Shown piece after piece: positions 43,323 through 54,554 of a stretch of 64,000 nt of DNA. A program made the position numbers and the translations under genes. Each line of letters opens with the position of its first letter. Within the stretch, counting starts at the first letter, position 1. The DNA comes from Gemmatimonadota bacterium. Lineage in GTDB: Bacteria > Gemmatimonadota > Gemmatimonadetes > Longimicrobiales > Gaopeijiaceae. A model generated the notes under the pieces. That model was not told the origin of the DNA and ran no database searches. It worked only from the letters and a program-made list of their open reading frames with translations. The stretch covers positions 1 to 64,000 of the forward strand of contig JAJDXM010000015.1 in the NCBI GenBank assembly GCA_022823225.1, given 5' to 3'.

Positions 43323-45523
43323 CCCAATCTCATGCGACCGGTGCCTTCCGCCCCTTGCCGCCGGTCCTTCTTTTTGCGCTGTTGATTTCGGGATGCGGTG
43401 GAGGCACCTCCAGGGCCACCGTGGTCGGCACACCCCCGCCTCCGCCCCCAGCCGCCGAGACCCCGGAGACCGATCGGGACATCCAGCCTCCCGACACCAC
43501 CCCGGCGGCACCGGCGGACCCGGAACCGGTGGGCGATCCGGACCCGTTGCTCCAGGCCCGCGGCTACCCGGCGGCGGTGCGGATCGGGGCGCTGGTGCAG
43601 GACGTGCGGCCGGAGCCCGCACAGGTGGAGGTGCAGGTGGGCGATTCACTGGCCCTCGGCGAGGACGTGGAGTTCGTCGCCTACGACGCCAACGGCGAGC
43701 GCGTCCCGGGCGTACGCATCCTCAGCCGAATCGAGTCACGCTTCGCGGTTCTGGAAGAGGGGTTCATCCGCGGCGTGGCCGAAGGCGAAGCGGAGGTCCG
43801 AATGGCGATCCAGGTTCCGCCTGCGAGCGGCACCGGTCCGGCCGAGATCCGCACTTTCACCGCCTCGCTGTGGGTGGTCGGGCCACCGGTCGTCACCATC
43901 GAGATCGAAGATCCGGGCGTTCGCTTCCTTACCGGCTCGTTCGTCCAGCTCACCGCCCGGGCGCTGGCCGCTGACGGCAACGTGCGGCAGAGCGTCGAGA
44001 TCGAGTGGGCGAGCGATCGGCGCCAGGTGGCAACCATCGATTCGCGCGGGTTCGTGCAGGCGATTGCGCCCGGCGCCGCAACCATCACGGCGGTCGCGGA
44101 GGGTGTCGAGGCGGCGCGGTCCATCACGATCGAGGAGAATCCGGTGACCTCGGTCGAGGTGTCCGGCGCTTCCCGGGCCCGCACCGGTGACGTCGTGCGC
44201 TTCTCGGTGCTCGCGCGCGACGCGGGGGGAGCCGAGGTGGCGGGTGCTCCCACGGCCTTTTCGGTGACTTCGTTCGCCGAGCGAACAAACTCCGGGGCGT
44301 CGATCTACGCAGACGGGGCCTTCGTCGCCGAGCGGCCGGGGCTCTACCGGGTCGTGGCCGATGCGGCCGGGCGAACCGGGCAGGCGCTCATCGAGGTTGT
44401 CGAACGCGGCGTGGAGCACGATGCGTTCGTGGCGGGGCGGGGTCTCGTGGACGAGCGTCCGACCTCGGACCTGTGGGCGTTCACGGGGAACGATGGGCGC
44501 GACTATGTCTACACGGGGACGCACGACGGGGGACAGCGCATGCTCGTCTGGGACGTCACCGACCCCGCCAATCCCGTCCTCACAGACTTCGTCGAGGTGG
44601 ACGCCCGGGTCGTGAACGACGTGAAGGTCAACGCGAGCGCCACGGTGGCCGCCATTACCCGCGAGGGAGCCCGCGACCGCCGCAACGGGATCATCCTGCT
44701 CGACCTCGCCGATCCCGCGCACCCCACGATCGCCAGCACCTACACCCGGGACCTGACCGGCGGCGTGCACAACGTCTTCTTTGCGGGCAGCATCCTCTAC
44801 GCGGTCCACAACGGCACCTTCGACGTGCACATCCTGGACGTGAGCAACCCGAGGGGCGTGAGGGAGGTGGGGCGCTGGGGGATCGACTCCCCGGGGAAAT
44901 ACCTGCACGACATCTGGGTCCTGGACGGGCTCGCGTACGTCTCCTACTGGAACGACGGCGTCGTGATCCTGGACGTGGGGGACGGGCGCTGGAACGGAAC
45001 GCCCACCGAGCCGGTCGAGGTGAGCCGCTACGCCTACCCGGAGGGGAACACGCACTTCGCGGTCCCCTACACCAACGCCGACGGGCACCGCTATCTCTTC
45101 GTCGGCGACGAGATCTTCGACTGCGAGGACTGCGTGTCGCGCAACGGCCACCCGGGCGACGGCTCGCGCGGCTTCGTGCACATCCTGGACCTGGAGGATC
45201 CGGAGAACCTGCGTGAGGTGGCCCGCTACGAGGTGCCGGAGGCCGGCGCGCACAACCTCTGGATCGAGGACGACAGGATGTACGTCGCCTACTACCAGGC
45301 GGGGCTTCGCGTCGTGGACGTTTCGGGCGAACTCAGGGGCGATCTCTACCGTCAGGGGCGCGAGATGGCGTGGCTCCCCACCGGGAGTCCGGACGGCTTC
45401 GTGCCCAATTCGCCGATGGCCTGGGGCCCGCATTGGTTCAAGGGGCACGTCTTCGTCTCGGACCTGAACTCGGGGCTGTGGGTCGTGCGGATCGAGCCCC
45501 GGAGGAAGGCGCCGGTGTCGTGA
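43319..45523 (+). CDS. LVIVD-repeat beta-propeller lipoprotein with bacterial Ig-like domains
   Basis: Protein of 734 residues. Signal with lipobox LLISGC, then a Pro/Asp-rich linker. Residues about 95-385 form BIG2-like repeats (VEVQVGDSLALGEDVEFVAYD, TVATID-type strands, SVEVSGASRARTGDVVRFSV). The C-terminal half is an LVIVD-type propeller with repeated ILDVSNPRGVREVGRW, LDLEDPENLREVARY and RVVDVSGELRGD. Surface lipoprotein, probably binding. ATG 43319 follows AGGAG and is coupled by GTGA to the YVTN propeller gene downstream. Confidence 0.85.
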   Translation: MTQSHATGAFRPLPPVLLFALLISGCGGGTSRATVVGTPPPPPPAAETPETDRDIQPPDTTPAAPADPEPVGDPDPLLQARGYPAAVRIGALVQDVRPEPAQVEVQVGDSLALGEDVEFVAYDANGERVPGVRILSRIESRFAVLEEGFIRGVAEGEAEVRMAIQVPPASGTGPAEIRTFTASLWVVGPPVVTIEIEDPGVRFLTGSFVQLTARALAADGNVRQSVEIEWASDRRQVATIDSRGFVQAIAPGAATITAVAEGVEAARSITIEENPVTSVEVSGASRARTGDVVRFSVLARDAGGAEVAGAPTAFSVTSFAERTNSGASIYADGAFVAERPGLYRVVADAAGRTGQALIEVVERGVEHDAFVAGRGLVDERPTSDLWAFTGNDGRDYVYTGTHDGGQRMLVWDVTDPANPVLTDFVEVDARVVNDVKVNASATVAAITREGARDRRNGIILLDLADPAHPTIASTYTRDLTGGVHNVFFAGSILYAVHNGTFDVHILDVSNPRGVREVGRWGIDSPGKYLHDIWVLDGLAYVSYWNDGVVILDVGDGRWNGTPTEPVEVSRYAYPEGNTHFAVPYTNADGHRYLFVGDEIFDCEDCVSRNGHPGDGSRGFVHILDLEDPENLREVARYEVPEAGAHNLWIEDDRMYVAYYQAGLRVVDVSGELRGDLYRQGREMAWLPTGSPDGFVPNSPMAWGPHWFKGHVFVSDLNSGLWVVRIEPRRKAPVS

Positions 45524-46617
45524 GCGCGCGGCTCGGTCCGGTCCTCTTCCTTGCGGTTCTCCTTTCGGTGCTCCCGGGCCCGGCCGGGGCCCAGGACCGC
45601 GAGTATCGGCTCTACGTCGCCAATGAGTCCTCCGATCTGGTCAGCCGGGTCGTCTTCAGGCCCGGCGAAGGTCTGGAGGTGGAAAAGGAGATCCCGGTCG
45701 GGATCATGCCCGGCGACAACGACGGCGCCCACGGGGTGAGCGTCTCGCCGGACGGCCGCTACTGGTACGTGACCATCGCCCACGGCACCCCGCGGGGCTA
45801 CCTCTGGAAGTTCCACGCCGGACCCGACACGCTGGTGGGCCGGACGAGGCTGGGGCTCTTTCCGGCCACGATGGGACTCACGCCGGACGGCCAGTTTCTC
45901 CTCGCGGTGAACTTCAACCTCCACGGCGACATGGTGCCCTCGGATGTCTCGGTGGTCTACACGCCGGAGATGATCGAGGTCACCCGGGTGCGGACGTGCA
46001 TGATGCCGCACGGCAGCCGCGTGCGCCCCGACGGCACGCGCCAGTACTCGGCGTGCATGCACTCCGACCTCCTTGTCGAGATCGACCTGGAGACCTTCGA
46101 GGCCAGTGCCCGGTACGATGTCTCGCCGGTGGAGGGGGACGGGGAGGGCGCCGTCTGCAGCCCCACCTGGGTGGAGCCAGGGATGGGAGCGCGCGCCAAC
46201 CGCTTCGTGTACGTGGCGTGCAACAGGAACCGCGAGGTGCTCGAAATCGACACCGACCGGTGGGTGGTGACACGCCGCTTCGCGACCGGCCTCGGGCCCT
46301 ACAACCTGGAAGTGACGAGCGGCGGCGACCTCCTGATCGCGACGCTGAAGGGCGAGCAGGCGGTTGCCGTCTTCGATCTGGAGACCGGCGAGGAAAGGGC
46401 CCGAATCGCGACTTCCCGGTCTGTCACGCACGGCGTCGTGGCGAGCCCCGACGGACGCTATGCATTCGTCTCCAATGAATCGGCCGGGTCCGTGCGCGGC
46501 ACGCTCGACGTGATCGACCTGGAAACGCTGACGCTCGTGGACACGATCGAGCTTCGGCACCAGTCCGGGGGGATCGACTTCTGGTCGATGGTGCCTGCCG
46601 GACCGGGCGCTGGCTGA
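45520..46617 (+). CDS. Secreted YVTN-type beta-propeller protein
   Basis: Protein of 365 residues, GTG start overlapping the previous stop. A Sec signal ends near PAGAQDRE. Seven-bladed YVTN-like repeats follow (YRLYVANESSDLVSRVVF, VSPDGRYWYVTIAHG, LTPDGQFLLAVNF, ASPDGRYAFVSNESAG). These repeats occur in surface and quinoprotein-like proteins; no metal or PQQ site recognised. Co-transcribed with the LVIVD propeller and followed by Pcm. Confidence 0.85.
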   Translation: MSARLGPVLFLAVLLSVLPGPAGAQDREYRLYVANESSDLVSRVVFRPGEGLEVEKEIPVGIMPGDNDGAHGVSVSPDGRYWYVTIAHGTPRGYLWKFHAGPDTLVGRTRLGLFPATMGLTPDGQFLLAVNFNLHGDMVPSDVSVVYTPEMIEVTRVRTCMMPHGSRVRPDGTRQYSACMHSDLLVEIDLETFEASARYDVSPVEGDGEGAVCSPTWVEPGMGARANRFVYVACNRNREVLEIDTDRWVVTRRFATGLGPYNLEVTSGGDLLIATLKGEQAVAVFDLETGEERARIATSRSVTHGVVASPDGRYAFVSNESAGSVRGTLDVIDLETLTLVDTIELRHQSGGIDFWSMVPAGPGAG

Positions 46618-46630
46618 ACCGGGCAAGCCG

Positions 46631-47356
46631 GTGGCCGGGAATCGGGTCGCGAAGGCCGGGCGACGCGGGGCCCCGCCAACCGGTTCCGGAGGGTCGACCC
46701 GGGGACTCGAGCGCGCGCGCCGGCGCATGCTGCGGAGGCACCTTGCCGGGCGGGGTGTCCGGGACGAGCGGGTCATGGACGCGATGGCGAAGGTGCCCCG
46801 CGAGGTCTTCGTGCCGCAGAGCTGCCGGCGTCTGGCCTACTCCGACGGGCCGCTGCCCATCGGGATGGGGCAGACCATTTCGCAGCCCTACATGGTGGCG
46901 TGGATGGCGGAGGCGCTCGAACTCGCTCCAGGGGACAGGGTGCTGGAGGTGGGGACCGGGTCCGGGTATTCGGCGGCGGTGCTCGGCCGGCTGGGAGGCG
47001 CGGTCTACACGGTGGAGAGGCATGCGTCGCTTGCGCGCAGCGCGAGGGCGGTGCTCATGAGGCTCGGGTACGACAACGTCCACGTGCGCCACGGCGACGG
47101 TTCGCTGGGGTGGCCCGAGCACGCCCCCTTCGACGCGATCATGGTCTCGGCCGGGGGACCGCGGGTGCCGGCCGCGCTGCGGGACCAGCTGAACCCCGGC
47201 GGGCGCCTGGTCATGCCGGTCGGTCCGGCGGTGGGAAGCCAGTTGCTGGTGCGCGAGCGGCGGGCCCCGACGGGGGACTTCAGCCGGGAGGAACTGGGGT
47301 CGGTTCGGTTCGTTCCCCTGGTGGGGGAAGAGGGGTTCCAGCAGCCCGTGGAATAA
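46631..47356 (+). CDS. pcm: Protein-L-isoaspartate O-methyltransferase
   Basis: Repair methyltransferase of about 241 residues. SAM-binding motif I is VLEVGTGSGYSAAVLGRL; the Pcm signature is MGQTISQPYMVAWMAEAL, and PREVF near the N-terminus is typical. It restores isoaspartyl residues in damaged proteins. The start could be GTG 46631 or ATG 46727; 46631 is kept because the family has about 20 residues before this point. Same strand as the YVTN gene, 13 bases downstream, so probably co-transcribed. Confidence 0.9.
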   Translation: MAGNRVAKAGRRGAPPTGSGGSTRGLERARRRMLRRHLAGRGVRDERVMDAMAKVPREVFVPQSCRRLAYSDGPLPIGMGQTISQPYMVAWMAEALELAPGDRVLEVGTGSGYSAAVLGRLGGAVYTVERHASLARSARAVLMRLGYDNVHVRHGDGSLGWPEHAPFDAIMVSAGGPRVPAALRDQLNPGGRLVMPVGPAVGSQLLVRERRAPTGDFSREELGSVRFVPLVGEEGFQQPVE

Positions 47357-47519
47357 GTCCCCACTGCATTCGAGCGGCGATGCATCCACGTTGGACCGCG
47401 GTGCTCACACGCATTCGCAACGTCAAGAGAACTTTACCAAAAGTCATTTCGTCGCGCCTTGCCAGCCCGGCGCCTCGGCACTCTCGTTAGCACGCGAACT
47501 TCCGGGACGGGACACTAGT
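47357..47519. other. Convergent intergenic region, nothing clear
   Basis: 163 bases between the convergent pcm and membrane protein genes. It is less GC-rich in part. A short TGCAT/ATGCA repeat exists, but no intrinsic terminator or small gene is evident. Confidence 0.5.
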
Positions 47520-47981
47520 CTAGAAGCCGAAGAGCAGCCGCGCCGCCCGGACCGCGAGTCCTGTCACCAGGACAATGGCCGGTATGAGGAAGGTGACGCC
47601 GACGGACAGGATGAGCCCTGCCCGGAAGAGGTGCGGGCCCACCGGGCGCACGTCGCGGCCCCAGATCTTGTGCAGGAACGACTCCGTGAGGGGGCCGAGC
47701 GTGTAGCACAGGTTCGCCCAGAGCGCGATGGGGATGACGGGTTCGAGGAGGCCGCCGGAAGGCAATGGCAACCCCATCACCCGGAAGGTCACCGCCATGC
47801 CCGCCAGCGAGACGGCTCCGCCCGCACCCACGATCAGGTTGTAGGCGAGGCGCCGCTTCTCCCACCACTTGAAGATGCCCCCCACGGTCCGCCGCGCCGG
47901 TGCGGGGTAGAGGAAACGGACGAGGGCGGAATCGGAGGTGGGGTAGTCGGCTGTGACTTCGACAGCTGGACGGCTGGACAT
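47520..47981 (-). CDS. Small membrane protein of unknown function
   Basis: Protein of 153 residues with about four hydrophobic segments (LIVGAGGAVSLAGMAVTF, LLEPVIPIALWANLCYTLG, ILSVGVTFLIPAIVLVTGL). The N-terminus before the first helix has a WWEKRR stretch. No family recognised. It is divergent from the creatininase-family gene, with starts as close as nine bases if the longer form of that gene is used. Confidence 0.7.
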   Translation of the reverse strand: MSSRPAVEVTADYPTSDSALVRFLYPAPARRTVGGIFKWWEKRRLAYNLIVGAGGAVSLAGMAVTFRVMGLPLPSGGLLEPVIPIALWANLCYTLGPLTESFLHKIWGRDVRPVGPHLFRAGLILSVGVTFLIPAIVLVTGLAVRAARLLFGF

Positions 47982-48028
47982 CTCTTTTCATGGCTGGAGC
48001 GACGGTGCGTTCCACCATAAGTTGCGGC

Positions 48029-48793
48029 ATGATCCCCAACAAGTTGCTTCTGGAGGAGTTGACCTGGCCCGAGGTCGAGCAGTCTATTGCGGCTGGATTC
48101 ACGACGATCGTGGTGGCTGCGGGGGCTGTGGAGCAGCACGGGCCGCACCTGCCGCTGCTGGTCGATGCCGCCCGCGGCGACCGCCTCGCGCTGGAGGTGG
48201 CGCGGCGGCTCGGCAATGCGCTCGTGGCCCCCACGATCCGCGTTGGCTGCTCGGAGCACCATATGGATTTTGCCGGAACGTTGTCCCTTCGGGAGACCAC
48301 CTTCGCGGCGGTCTGCCGGGACTACGCCGAGTCCCTTGCACGGCACGGTTTCCGCACGATCTGCTTCATTCCCTCGCACGGGGGGAACTTCGCCCCGCTC
48401 GCCGCGATGCTCGGCGATCTGCGCAAGGCGGCGGGGCCCGGCTGCACGGTGCGCGCCTACACCGACCTGCACGGGTTCGTCGCCCTCTGGAGAGGCGCGG
48501 TGCGCGAGGTGGCCCCGGAGTTCGCGGACCGGGTGGGGGGACACGCCGACATCGCCGAGAGTTCCGAGATGCTGTGCATTCGCCCCGAGCTGGTGCGGGA
48601 GGACCTCGCCGTACCCGGGTACGTCGCCGACTTCGACGAGGAGGTCGCCGCGCGGATCTTCACCGAGGGCATTCGCGCGGTGACCCCCACCGGCGTGCTG
48701 GGCGACGCGCGGGGAATGAGCCGGGAGGTGGGGGAAGCATGTCTTGCCAGGGTGGCGGACGCGATCGCCGCCGAATTCAGGAGGGACCCATGA
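48029..48793 (+). CDS. Creatininase-family amidohydrolase
   Basis: Metal-dependent amidohydrolase of 254 residues. Family motifs: AVEQHGPHLPLLVDA (metal Glu, His, Asp), SEHHMDFAGTLSL, and PSHGGNFAPL. The family includes creatininase, FAPy deformylase and MftE, so the exact amide substrate is unclear. ATG 48029 (MIPNKLLLEELTW) matches the family N-terminus; ATG 47990 would run almost into the divergent gene. Neither has a strong Shine-Dalgarno. ATGA-coupled to the downstream dehydratase-like gene. Confidence 0.85.
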   Translation: MIPNKLLLEELTWPEVEQSIAAGFTTIVVAAGAVEQHGPHLPLLVDAARGDRLALEVARRLGNALVAPTIRVGCSEHHMDFAGTLSLRETTFAAVCRDYAESLARHGFRTICFIPSHGGNFAPLAAMLGDLRKAAGPGCTVRAYTDLHGFVALWRGAVREVAPEFADRVGGHADIAESSEMLCIRPELVREDLAVPGYVADFDEEVAARIFTEGIRAVTPTGVLGDARGMSREVGEACLARVADAIAAEFRRDP

Positions 48794-49758
48794 AGCCGAT
48801 CCGCCCGGTTACGATCAGCGCGATCCGCGCGGGGCGCTCCCGAATCGCCGGGACGGCCATGCGGTCGCCCCTCCTGCGCCTCGACGCCGGCGACGCCCCG
48901 ACCGAACTCTGGCTCAAGCTGGAGTGCCTGCAGCCGATCGGGTCGTTCAAGGTGCGGGGCGCCGCCAACGCCATGGCCGTGGCCGACGCCGCCCTGCTCG
49001 AAGAGGGCGTGTACACGGGGAGCGCGGGCAACATGGCCCAGGGGGTGGCGCTGGCCGCACAGCGCATGGGGGTTCCGTGCAGGGTCGTGGTTCCGGACAC
49101 GGCGCCCCGGGCCAAGCTCGAAGCGATCGCCCGGCTGGGGGCGACGGCGGTCCCGCTCCCCCGTGACGAGTGGTGGAGCGTGCTGTGCGATCACGGCCAC
49201 CCTCGCGAGGACGGCTACTTCGTACACCCCGTCAGCAACCCGGCGGTGATCGCCGGAAACGGCACGATCGGCGTGGAGATCGTCGAGGAGCTCCCCGATG
49301 TGAAGGCGGTGGTGGTGTCCTACGGGGGCGGTGGCCTCTCCTGCGGCATCGCGGCCGCGTTGCGGGCGCTGGCGCCGGAAGTTCCGGTCTTCGCGGCGGA
49401 GGTCGAGACCGGCGCGCCCTTCGCCGCTTCCCTGGAGGCCGGGGCGCCGGTCGAGGTCCAGCACCGGCCGTCCTTCGTGGACGGAATCGGATCCACCGGT
49501 GTGCTGGAGGAGATGTGGCCGCAGGCGCATTCGCTCCTTGCCGGGTCCGTGGTGGTCTCGATCGAGGAGGTGTGCGAGGCGATCCGCGTGCTGGCGGGCG
49601 GCGCGCACATCGTGGCCGAGGGTGCGGGAAGCGCGGCGGTCGCGGCGGCGCTGCGAGGCCTCCCCGGGATCGAGGGGGGGCCGGTCGTGGCCGTCGTGTC
49701 GGGCGGGAACATCGACCCGCAGGTCTTCCGCGCGATCATGGAGGGTCGGATTCCGTGA
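48790..49758 (+). CDS. PLP-dependent serine/threonine dehydratase-family enzyme
   Basis: Fold-type II PLP enzyme of 322 residues. The PLP lysine is in IGSFKVRGA, the phosphate-binding loop in SAGNMAQGVA, and the tetraglycine loop in YGGGGLSCG. This is the IlvA/threonine dehydratase family without a C-terminal ACT regulatory domain; serine, threonine or hydroxyaspartate dehydratase are all possible. ATG 48790 follows CAGGAGGG and overlaps the creatininase-family stop by four bases, so the two probably act in one amino-acid catabolic route. Confidence 0.9.
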   Translation: MKPIRPVTISAIRAGRSRIAGTAMRSPLLRLDAGDAPTELWLKLECLQPIGSFKVRGAANAMAVADAALLEEGVYTGSAGNMAQGVALAAQRMGVPCRVVVPDTAPRAKLEAIARLGATAVPLPRDEWWSVLCDHGHPREDGYFVHPVSNPAVIAGNGTIGVEIVEELPDVKAVVVSYGGGGLSCGIAAALRALAPEVPVFAAEVETGAPFAASLEAGAPVEVQHRPSFVDGIGSTGVLEEMWPQAHSLLAGSVVVSIEEVCEAIRVLAGGAHIVAEGAGSAAVAAALRGLPGIEGGPVVAVVSGGNIDPQVFRAIMEGRIP

Positions 49759-49840
49759 ACTCGCCGCCGCGCCCGCCCGGCGATAGGTTGCACGGTCGCC
49801 GCACCCCATCGACGCGAAACCCCGCTAACCAGAGGCGCAG

Positions 49841-51340
49841 ATGACGACTCCAAAAGGGATCGAGTTCGAAGAAGGCATGTTCCCCGGCCACCCGAGAGGG
49901 CTGCCGACGCTCTTCTTCACCGAGATGTGGGAGCGCTTCTCCTACTACGGGATGCGTGCACTCCTCACGCTGTACCTCACCGGCGCGACGATCGGCACGA
50001 ATCCGGGGCTCGGATTCGATGTCGTGACCGCGGGCGCCATCTACGGGCTGTACACAAGCTTCGTCTACCTGCTCGCCTTGCCGGGCGGCTGGGTGGCCGA
50101 CCAGTTGTGGGGGCAGCGAAAGGCGGTCTTCGTCGGGGGCTGCATCATTGCGGCGGGGCACTTCAGCATGGCGGTGCCTACGCAGTTCACCTTCTTCCTC
50201 GGGCTCGTGCTGATCGTCATCGGTACGGGACTCCTCAAGCCCAACGTGAGCGCGGTGGTGGCCGACCTCTACCCGGAGGGTGGGGCGCGGCGCGATGCCG
50301 GCTTCTCGATCTTCTACATGGGGATCAACATCGGGGCACTGTTGGGGCCGTTCCTGTGCGGCCTGTTGGGCGAAGGGTACAACTGGCACCTGGGGTTCTC
50401 GTTGGCGGGGATCGGCATGGTCGCCGGGCTCATCCAGTTTCGGCGCGGTTACCGCAATCTGGGAAACGCCGGGATCCTGCGGACGGACCGGTCGGCCAAG
50501 GCAGTGGCCCGAAGCGGCAGGACGTTCTTCGGTACCTGCGCCGCGCTCGCAGTGGGTATGGTCGCATTCGGGCTCCTGGTGTCAAACGGCACAATCCCCT
50601 GGGATCTGGCCGATATCGCCGAGTACCTGACCTACGGGATTCTGGGCATCATGGCCGTCTATTTCGTATACGTCGTGTTCTGGGGTGGGCATGACGCCGA
50701 GGAGCGCAAGAAGGTCGTGGTCATCTTCTGGCTCTTCCTGTTGGCCGCGCTTTTCTGGTCCGGTTTCGAACAGGCGGGGACTTCGCTCAGCCTTTTCGCC
50801 CGCGACTTCACGGACCGCACCATCGGATCCTGGGAGTACCCGGCCAGCTGGTTCGCATGGGTCAACGCCCTCTTCATCATCATCCTGGCGCCGGTCTTCG
50901 CATGGTTCTGGGTGTGGCTGGCCAACCGGCAGGCCAACCCGTCCGTGCCCATGAAGTTCGCCCTGGGACTCATGGGTCTCGCGGCCGGCTTCTTCGTGAT
51001 CGCCTGGGGCGCCGCGAACGCGACACCCGATGCCCCGGCTTCGGCGTCGTGGCTCGTCGTCATGTACTTCCTGCACACCGTCGGGGAACTGGCGCTGTCT
51101 CCGGTAGGGCTGTCGGCCATGACGAAACTGGCCCCGCGCAGCCGCGTGGGCCAGATGATGGGTGTATGGTTTGTCGCAGCCGCGCTTGGAAACCTGATCG
51201 CCGGCCGGGTGGCGGGGCAGTTGGAGGGGCTCGAGCCGTCACCGCTGTTCATGCGTGTAGCGTTGATCATCGGCGGCGGCGGCCTGCTCGCCATGCTCGT
51301 GAGCCCCTTAATGAAGCGTCTCATGGGCGATGTGAAGTAG
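49841..51340 (+). CDS. POT/PTR-family proton-dependent oligopeptide transporter
   Basis: MFS transporter of 499 residues with about 12-14 membrane helices. The ExxER(F/Y)xYYG signature EMWERFSYYG is at residues about 28-37, and the PTR signature region FSIFYMGINIGALLGP follows. It imports di- and tripeptides with protons. ATG 49841 follows AGAGG. The gene fits a peptide-using lifestyle together with the many peptidases in the window. Confidence 0.93.
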   Translation: MTTPKGIEFEEGMFPGHPRGLPTLFFTEMWERFSYYGMRALLTLYLTGATIGTNPGLGFDVVTAGAIYGLYTSFVYLLALPGGWVADQLWGQRKAVFVGGCIIAAGHFSMAVPTQFTFFLGLVLIVIGTGLLKPNVSAVVADLYPEGGARRDAGFSIFYMGINIGALLGPFLCGLLGEGYNWHLGFSLAGIGMVAGLIQFRRGYRNLGNAGILRTDRSAKAVARSGRTFFGTCAALAVGMVAFGLLVSNGTIPWDLADIAEYLTYGILGIMAVYFVYVVFWGGHDAEERKKVVVIFWLFLLAALFWSGFEQAGTSLSLFARDFTDRTIGSWEYPASWFAWVNALFIIILAPVFAWFWVWLANRQANPSVPMKFALGLMGLAAGFFVIAWGAANATPDAPASASWLVVMYFLHTVGELALSPVGLSAMTKLAPRSRVGQMMGVWFVAAALGNLIAGRVAGQLEGLEPSPLFMRVALIIGGGGLLAMLVSPLMKRLMGDVK

Positions 51341-51440
51341 CGTCTTGTCCCGAATGGCGAAACCGATACCTTCAACAGATGTACGCGCGGGCCGGGAGGG
51401 ATCCGGGCCGCCCAACGTCAAGGGACCCTGACATTCGTCC

Positions 51441-51881
51441 ATGTCGATCTGGAACAAGATCTTCGGCGGCACTGCAGGCGACGAGCGAGTCGACTACTAC
51501 GAGGAAGGCCTCGCCCTTTCCCAGGAGGGCAAGTTCCACGAGGCGCTGACCTCGTTCCGGTTGGCGCTCAAGGAGTCTCCGGGCGACCCGATCGTCCTCC
51601 AGCAGATCGCCATTACGTACACGCGCATGGGCATGGACGCGGACGCGGTCAAGACCTACCGCCACGTCCTCTATCGGTATCCGCAGTCGCCCGGCGCCCA
51701 CTACGGCCTCGCCTTCATTCTGCTGCGGCAGGGATCGGAGGGTGAAGCGATCGAGCACCTTGAGGCATTCCTCGCCGAGAAGCCGTCGGACGAGCAGGCG
51801 AAGGACCATATCGCTCACGCCGAGGCCACGCTGAGCAAGCTCCGTGGCGAAGGCGCGGACGGGCAGGACGACCCGCAATGA
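51441..51881 (+). CDS. TPR-repeat protein
   Basis: Protein of 146 residues with three tetratricopeptide repeats (EGLALSQEGKFHEALTSFRL, QQIAITYTRMGMDADAVKTY, HYGLAFILLRQGSEGEAIEHL). No signal peptide, so probably cytosolic. TPRs mediate protein contacts. ATGA-coupled to the OsmC-family gene. Confidence 0.85.
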   Translation: MSIWNKIFGGTAGDERVDYYEEGLALSQEGKFHEALTSFRLALKESPGDPIVLQQIAITYTRMGMDADAVKTYRHVLYRYPQSPGAHYGLAFILLRQGSEGEAIEHLEAFLAEKPSDEQAKDHIAHAEATLSKLRGEGADGQDDPQ

Positions 51882-52291
51882 ACCCGGACAAGGAGATTCG
51901 CCTCGCCTGGACGGGGTCGGGTCTCGTATTCGACGGGGGTGCGGCCGACGGTCCCCAGATGATCGTCGACGGGGACTCCGCGACCGGCCCGTCACCGATG
52001 GACCTCGTTCTGACAGGCGTGGCGGCGTGCATGGCGATCGATGTGAAGGTGATCCTCGAGAAGGGGCGCGTGCCGTTCGACAGCCTGGACGTGAGGGCCG
52101 AGGGCGAGCGGCGCGGGTCGCCGCCGCGGCACTACAGCGGGCTGCGCCTGGTGTTCAGCGTGACCGGAGTGCCGCCGGAGAATCGTGCGAAGGTCGAGCG
52201 GGCGCTCGAACTGTCCCGTGAGAAATACTGTTCCGTCCTGTTTTCGTTGAGACAGGACATCCCGGTGGAGATCGTCCTCGAAGGTGGGTAG
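51878..52291 (+). CDS. OsmC-family peroxiredoxin-like protein
   Basis: Protein of 137 residues with two cysteines in typical places (VAACMAIDV and EKYCSVLFSL), as in OsmC/YhfA proteins that reduce organic hydroperoxides or act as envelope-stress proteins. ATG 51878 overlaps the TPR stop. Three bases separate it from the next gene, so all three probably form one operon. Confidence 0.88.
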   Translation: MNPDKEIRLAWTGSGLVFDGGAADGPQMIVDGDSATGPSPMDLVLTGVAACMAIDVKVILEKGRVPFDSLDVRAEGERRGSPPRHYSGLRLVFSVTGVPPENRAKVERALELSREKYCSVLFSLRQDIPVEIVLEGG

Positions 52292-52294
52292 GCC

Positions 52295-54124
<1,830 letters not shown>

Positions 54125-54130
54125 GGGTCT

Positions 54131-54514
54131 GTGGCAGGAGGCCCCGGACGGGGAGCCAGCGTGAGCGGGGACCGCGGCACCGGGATCGTGACGATCCTCA
54201 TGACCGCGCCCGGGACCGAGTCCGCGGAGGCCGTGACGCGCGCTCTGGTGGAGGAGCGGCTCGCGGCGTGTGGGAACATTATCCCGGGGGCGGTGAGTAT
54301 CTACCGTTGGAAGGGAGAGATCCAGCGCGACGAGGAGGTGGTCGTGGTCCTCAAGACGACCCGCAAGCTGCTGCCGAGCGTGCTTGAGCGCGCCGCCGAA
54401 CTCCACCCGTACGACGTGCCGGAGCTGCTCGGGCAGGAGGTCGTGGAGGGCGCGCCGGCGTACCTGGCGTGGGTGCGCAGCGAGTGCGGCGCCGGACCGG
54501 AGTCCGTCCCGTGA
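54131..54514 (+). CDS. cutA: CutA divalent-cation tolerance protein
   Basis: Protein of up to 127 residues with the CutA signature (ACGNIIPGAVSIYRWKGEI, EEVVVVLKTT, HPYDVPELL). The core begins at GIVTILMTAP. Either GTG 54131 or GTG 54161 could start; the latter has GGAG just upstream and gives a product closer to the usual 105-115 residues. Trimeric cytosolic protein linked to copper tolerance. Lies six bases after the acyl-CoA ligase. Confidence 0.87.
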   Translation: MAGGPGRGASVSGDRGTGIVTILMTAPGTESAEAVTRALVEERLAACGNIIPGAVSIYRWKGEIQRDEEVVVVLKTTRKLLPSVLERAAELHPYDVPELLGQEVVEGAPAYLAWVRSECGAGPESVP

Positions 54515-54554
54515 CCGGTGGACGCCACGCGCAACGGCCGGGATCGGAGCCGCC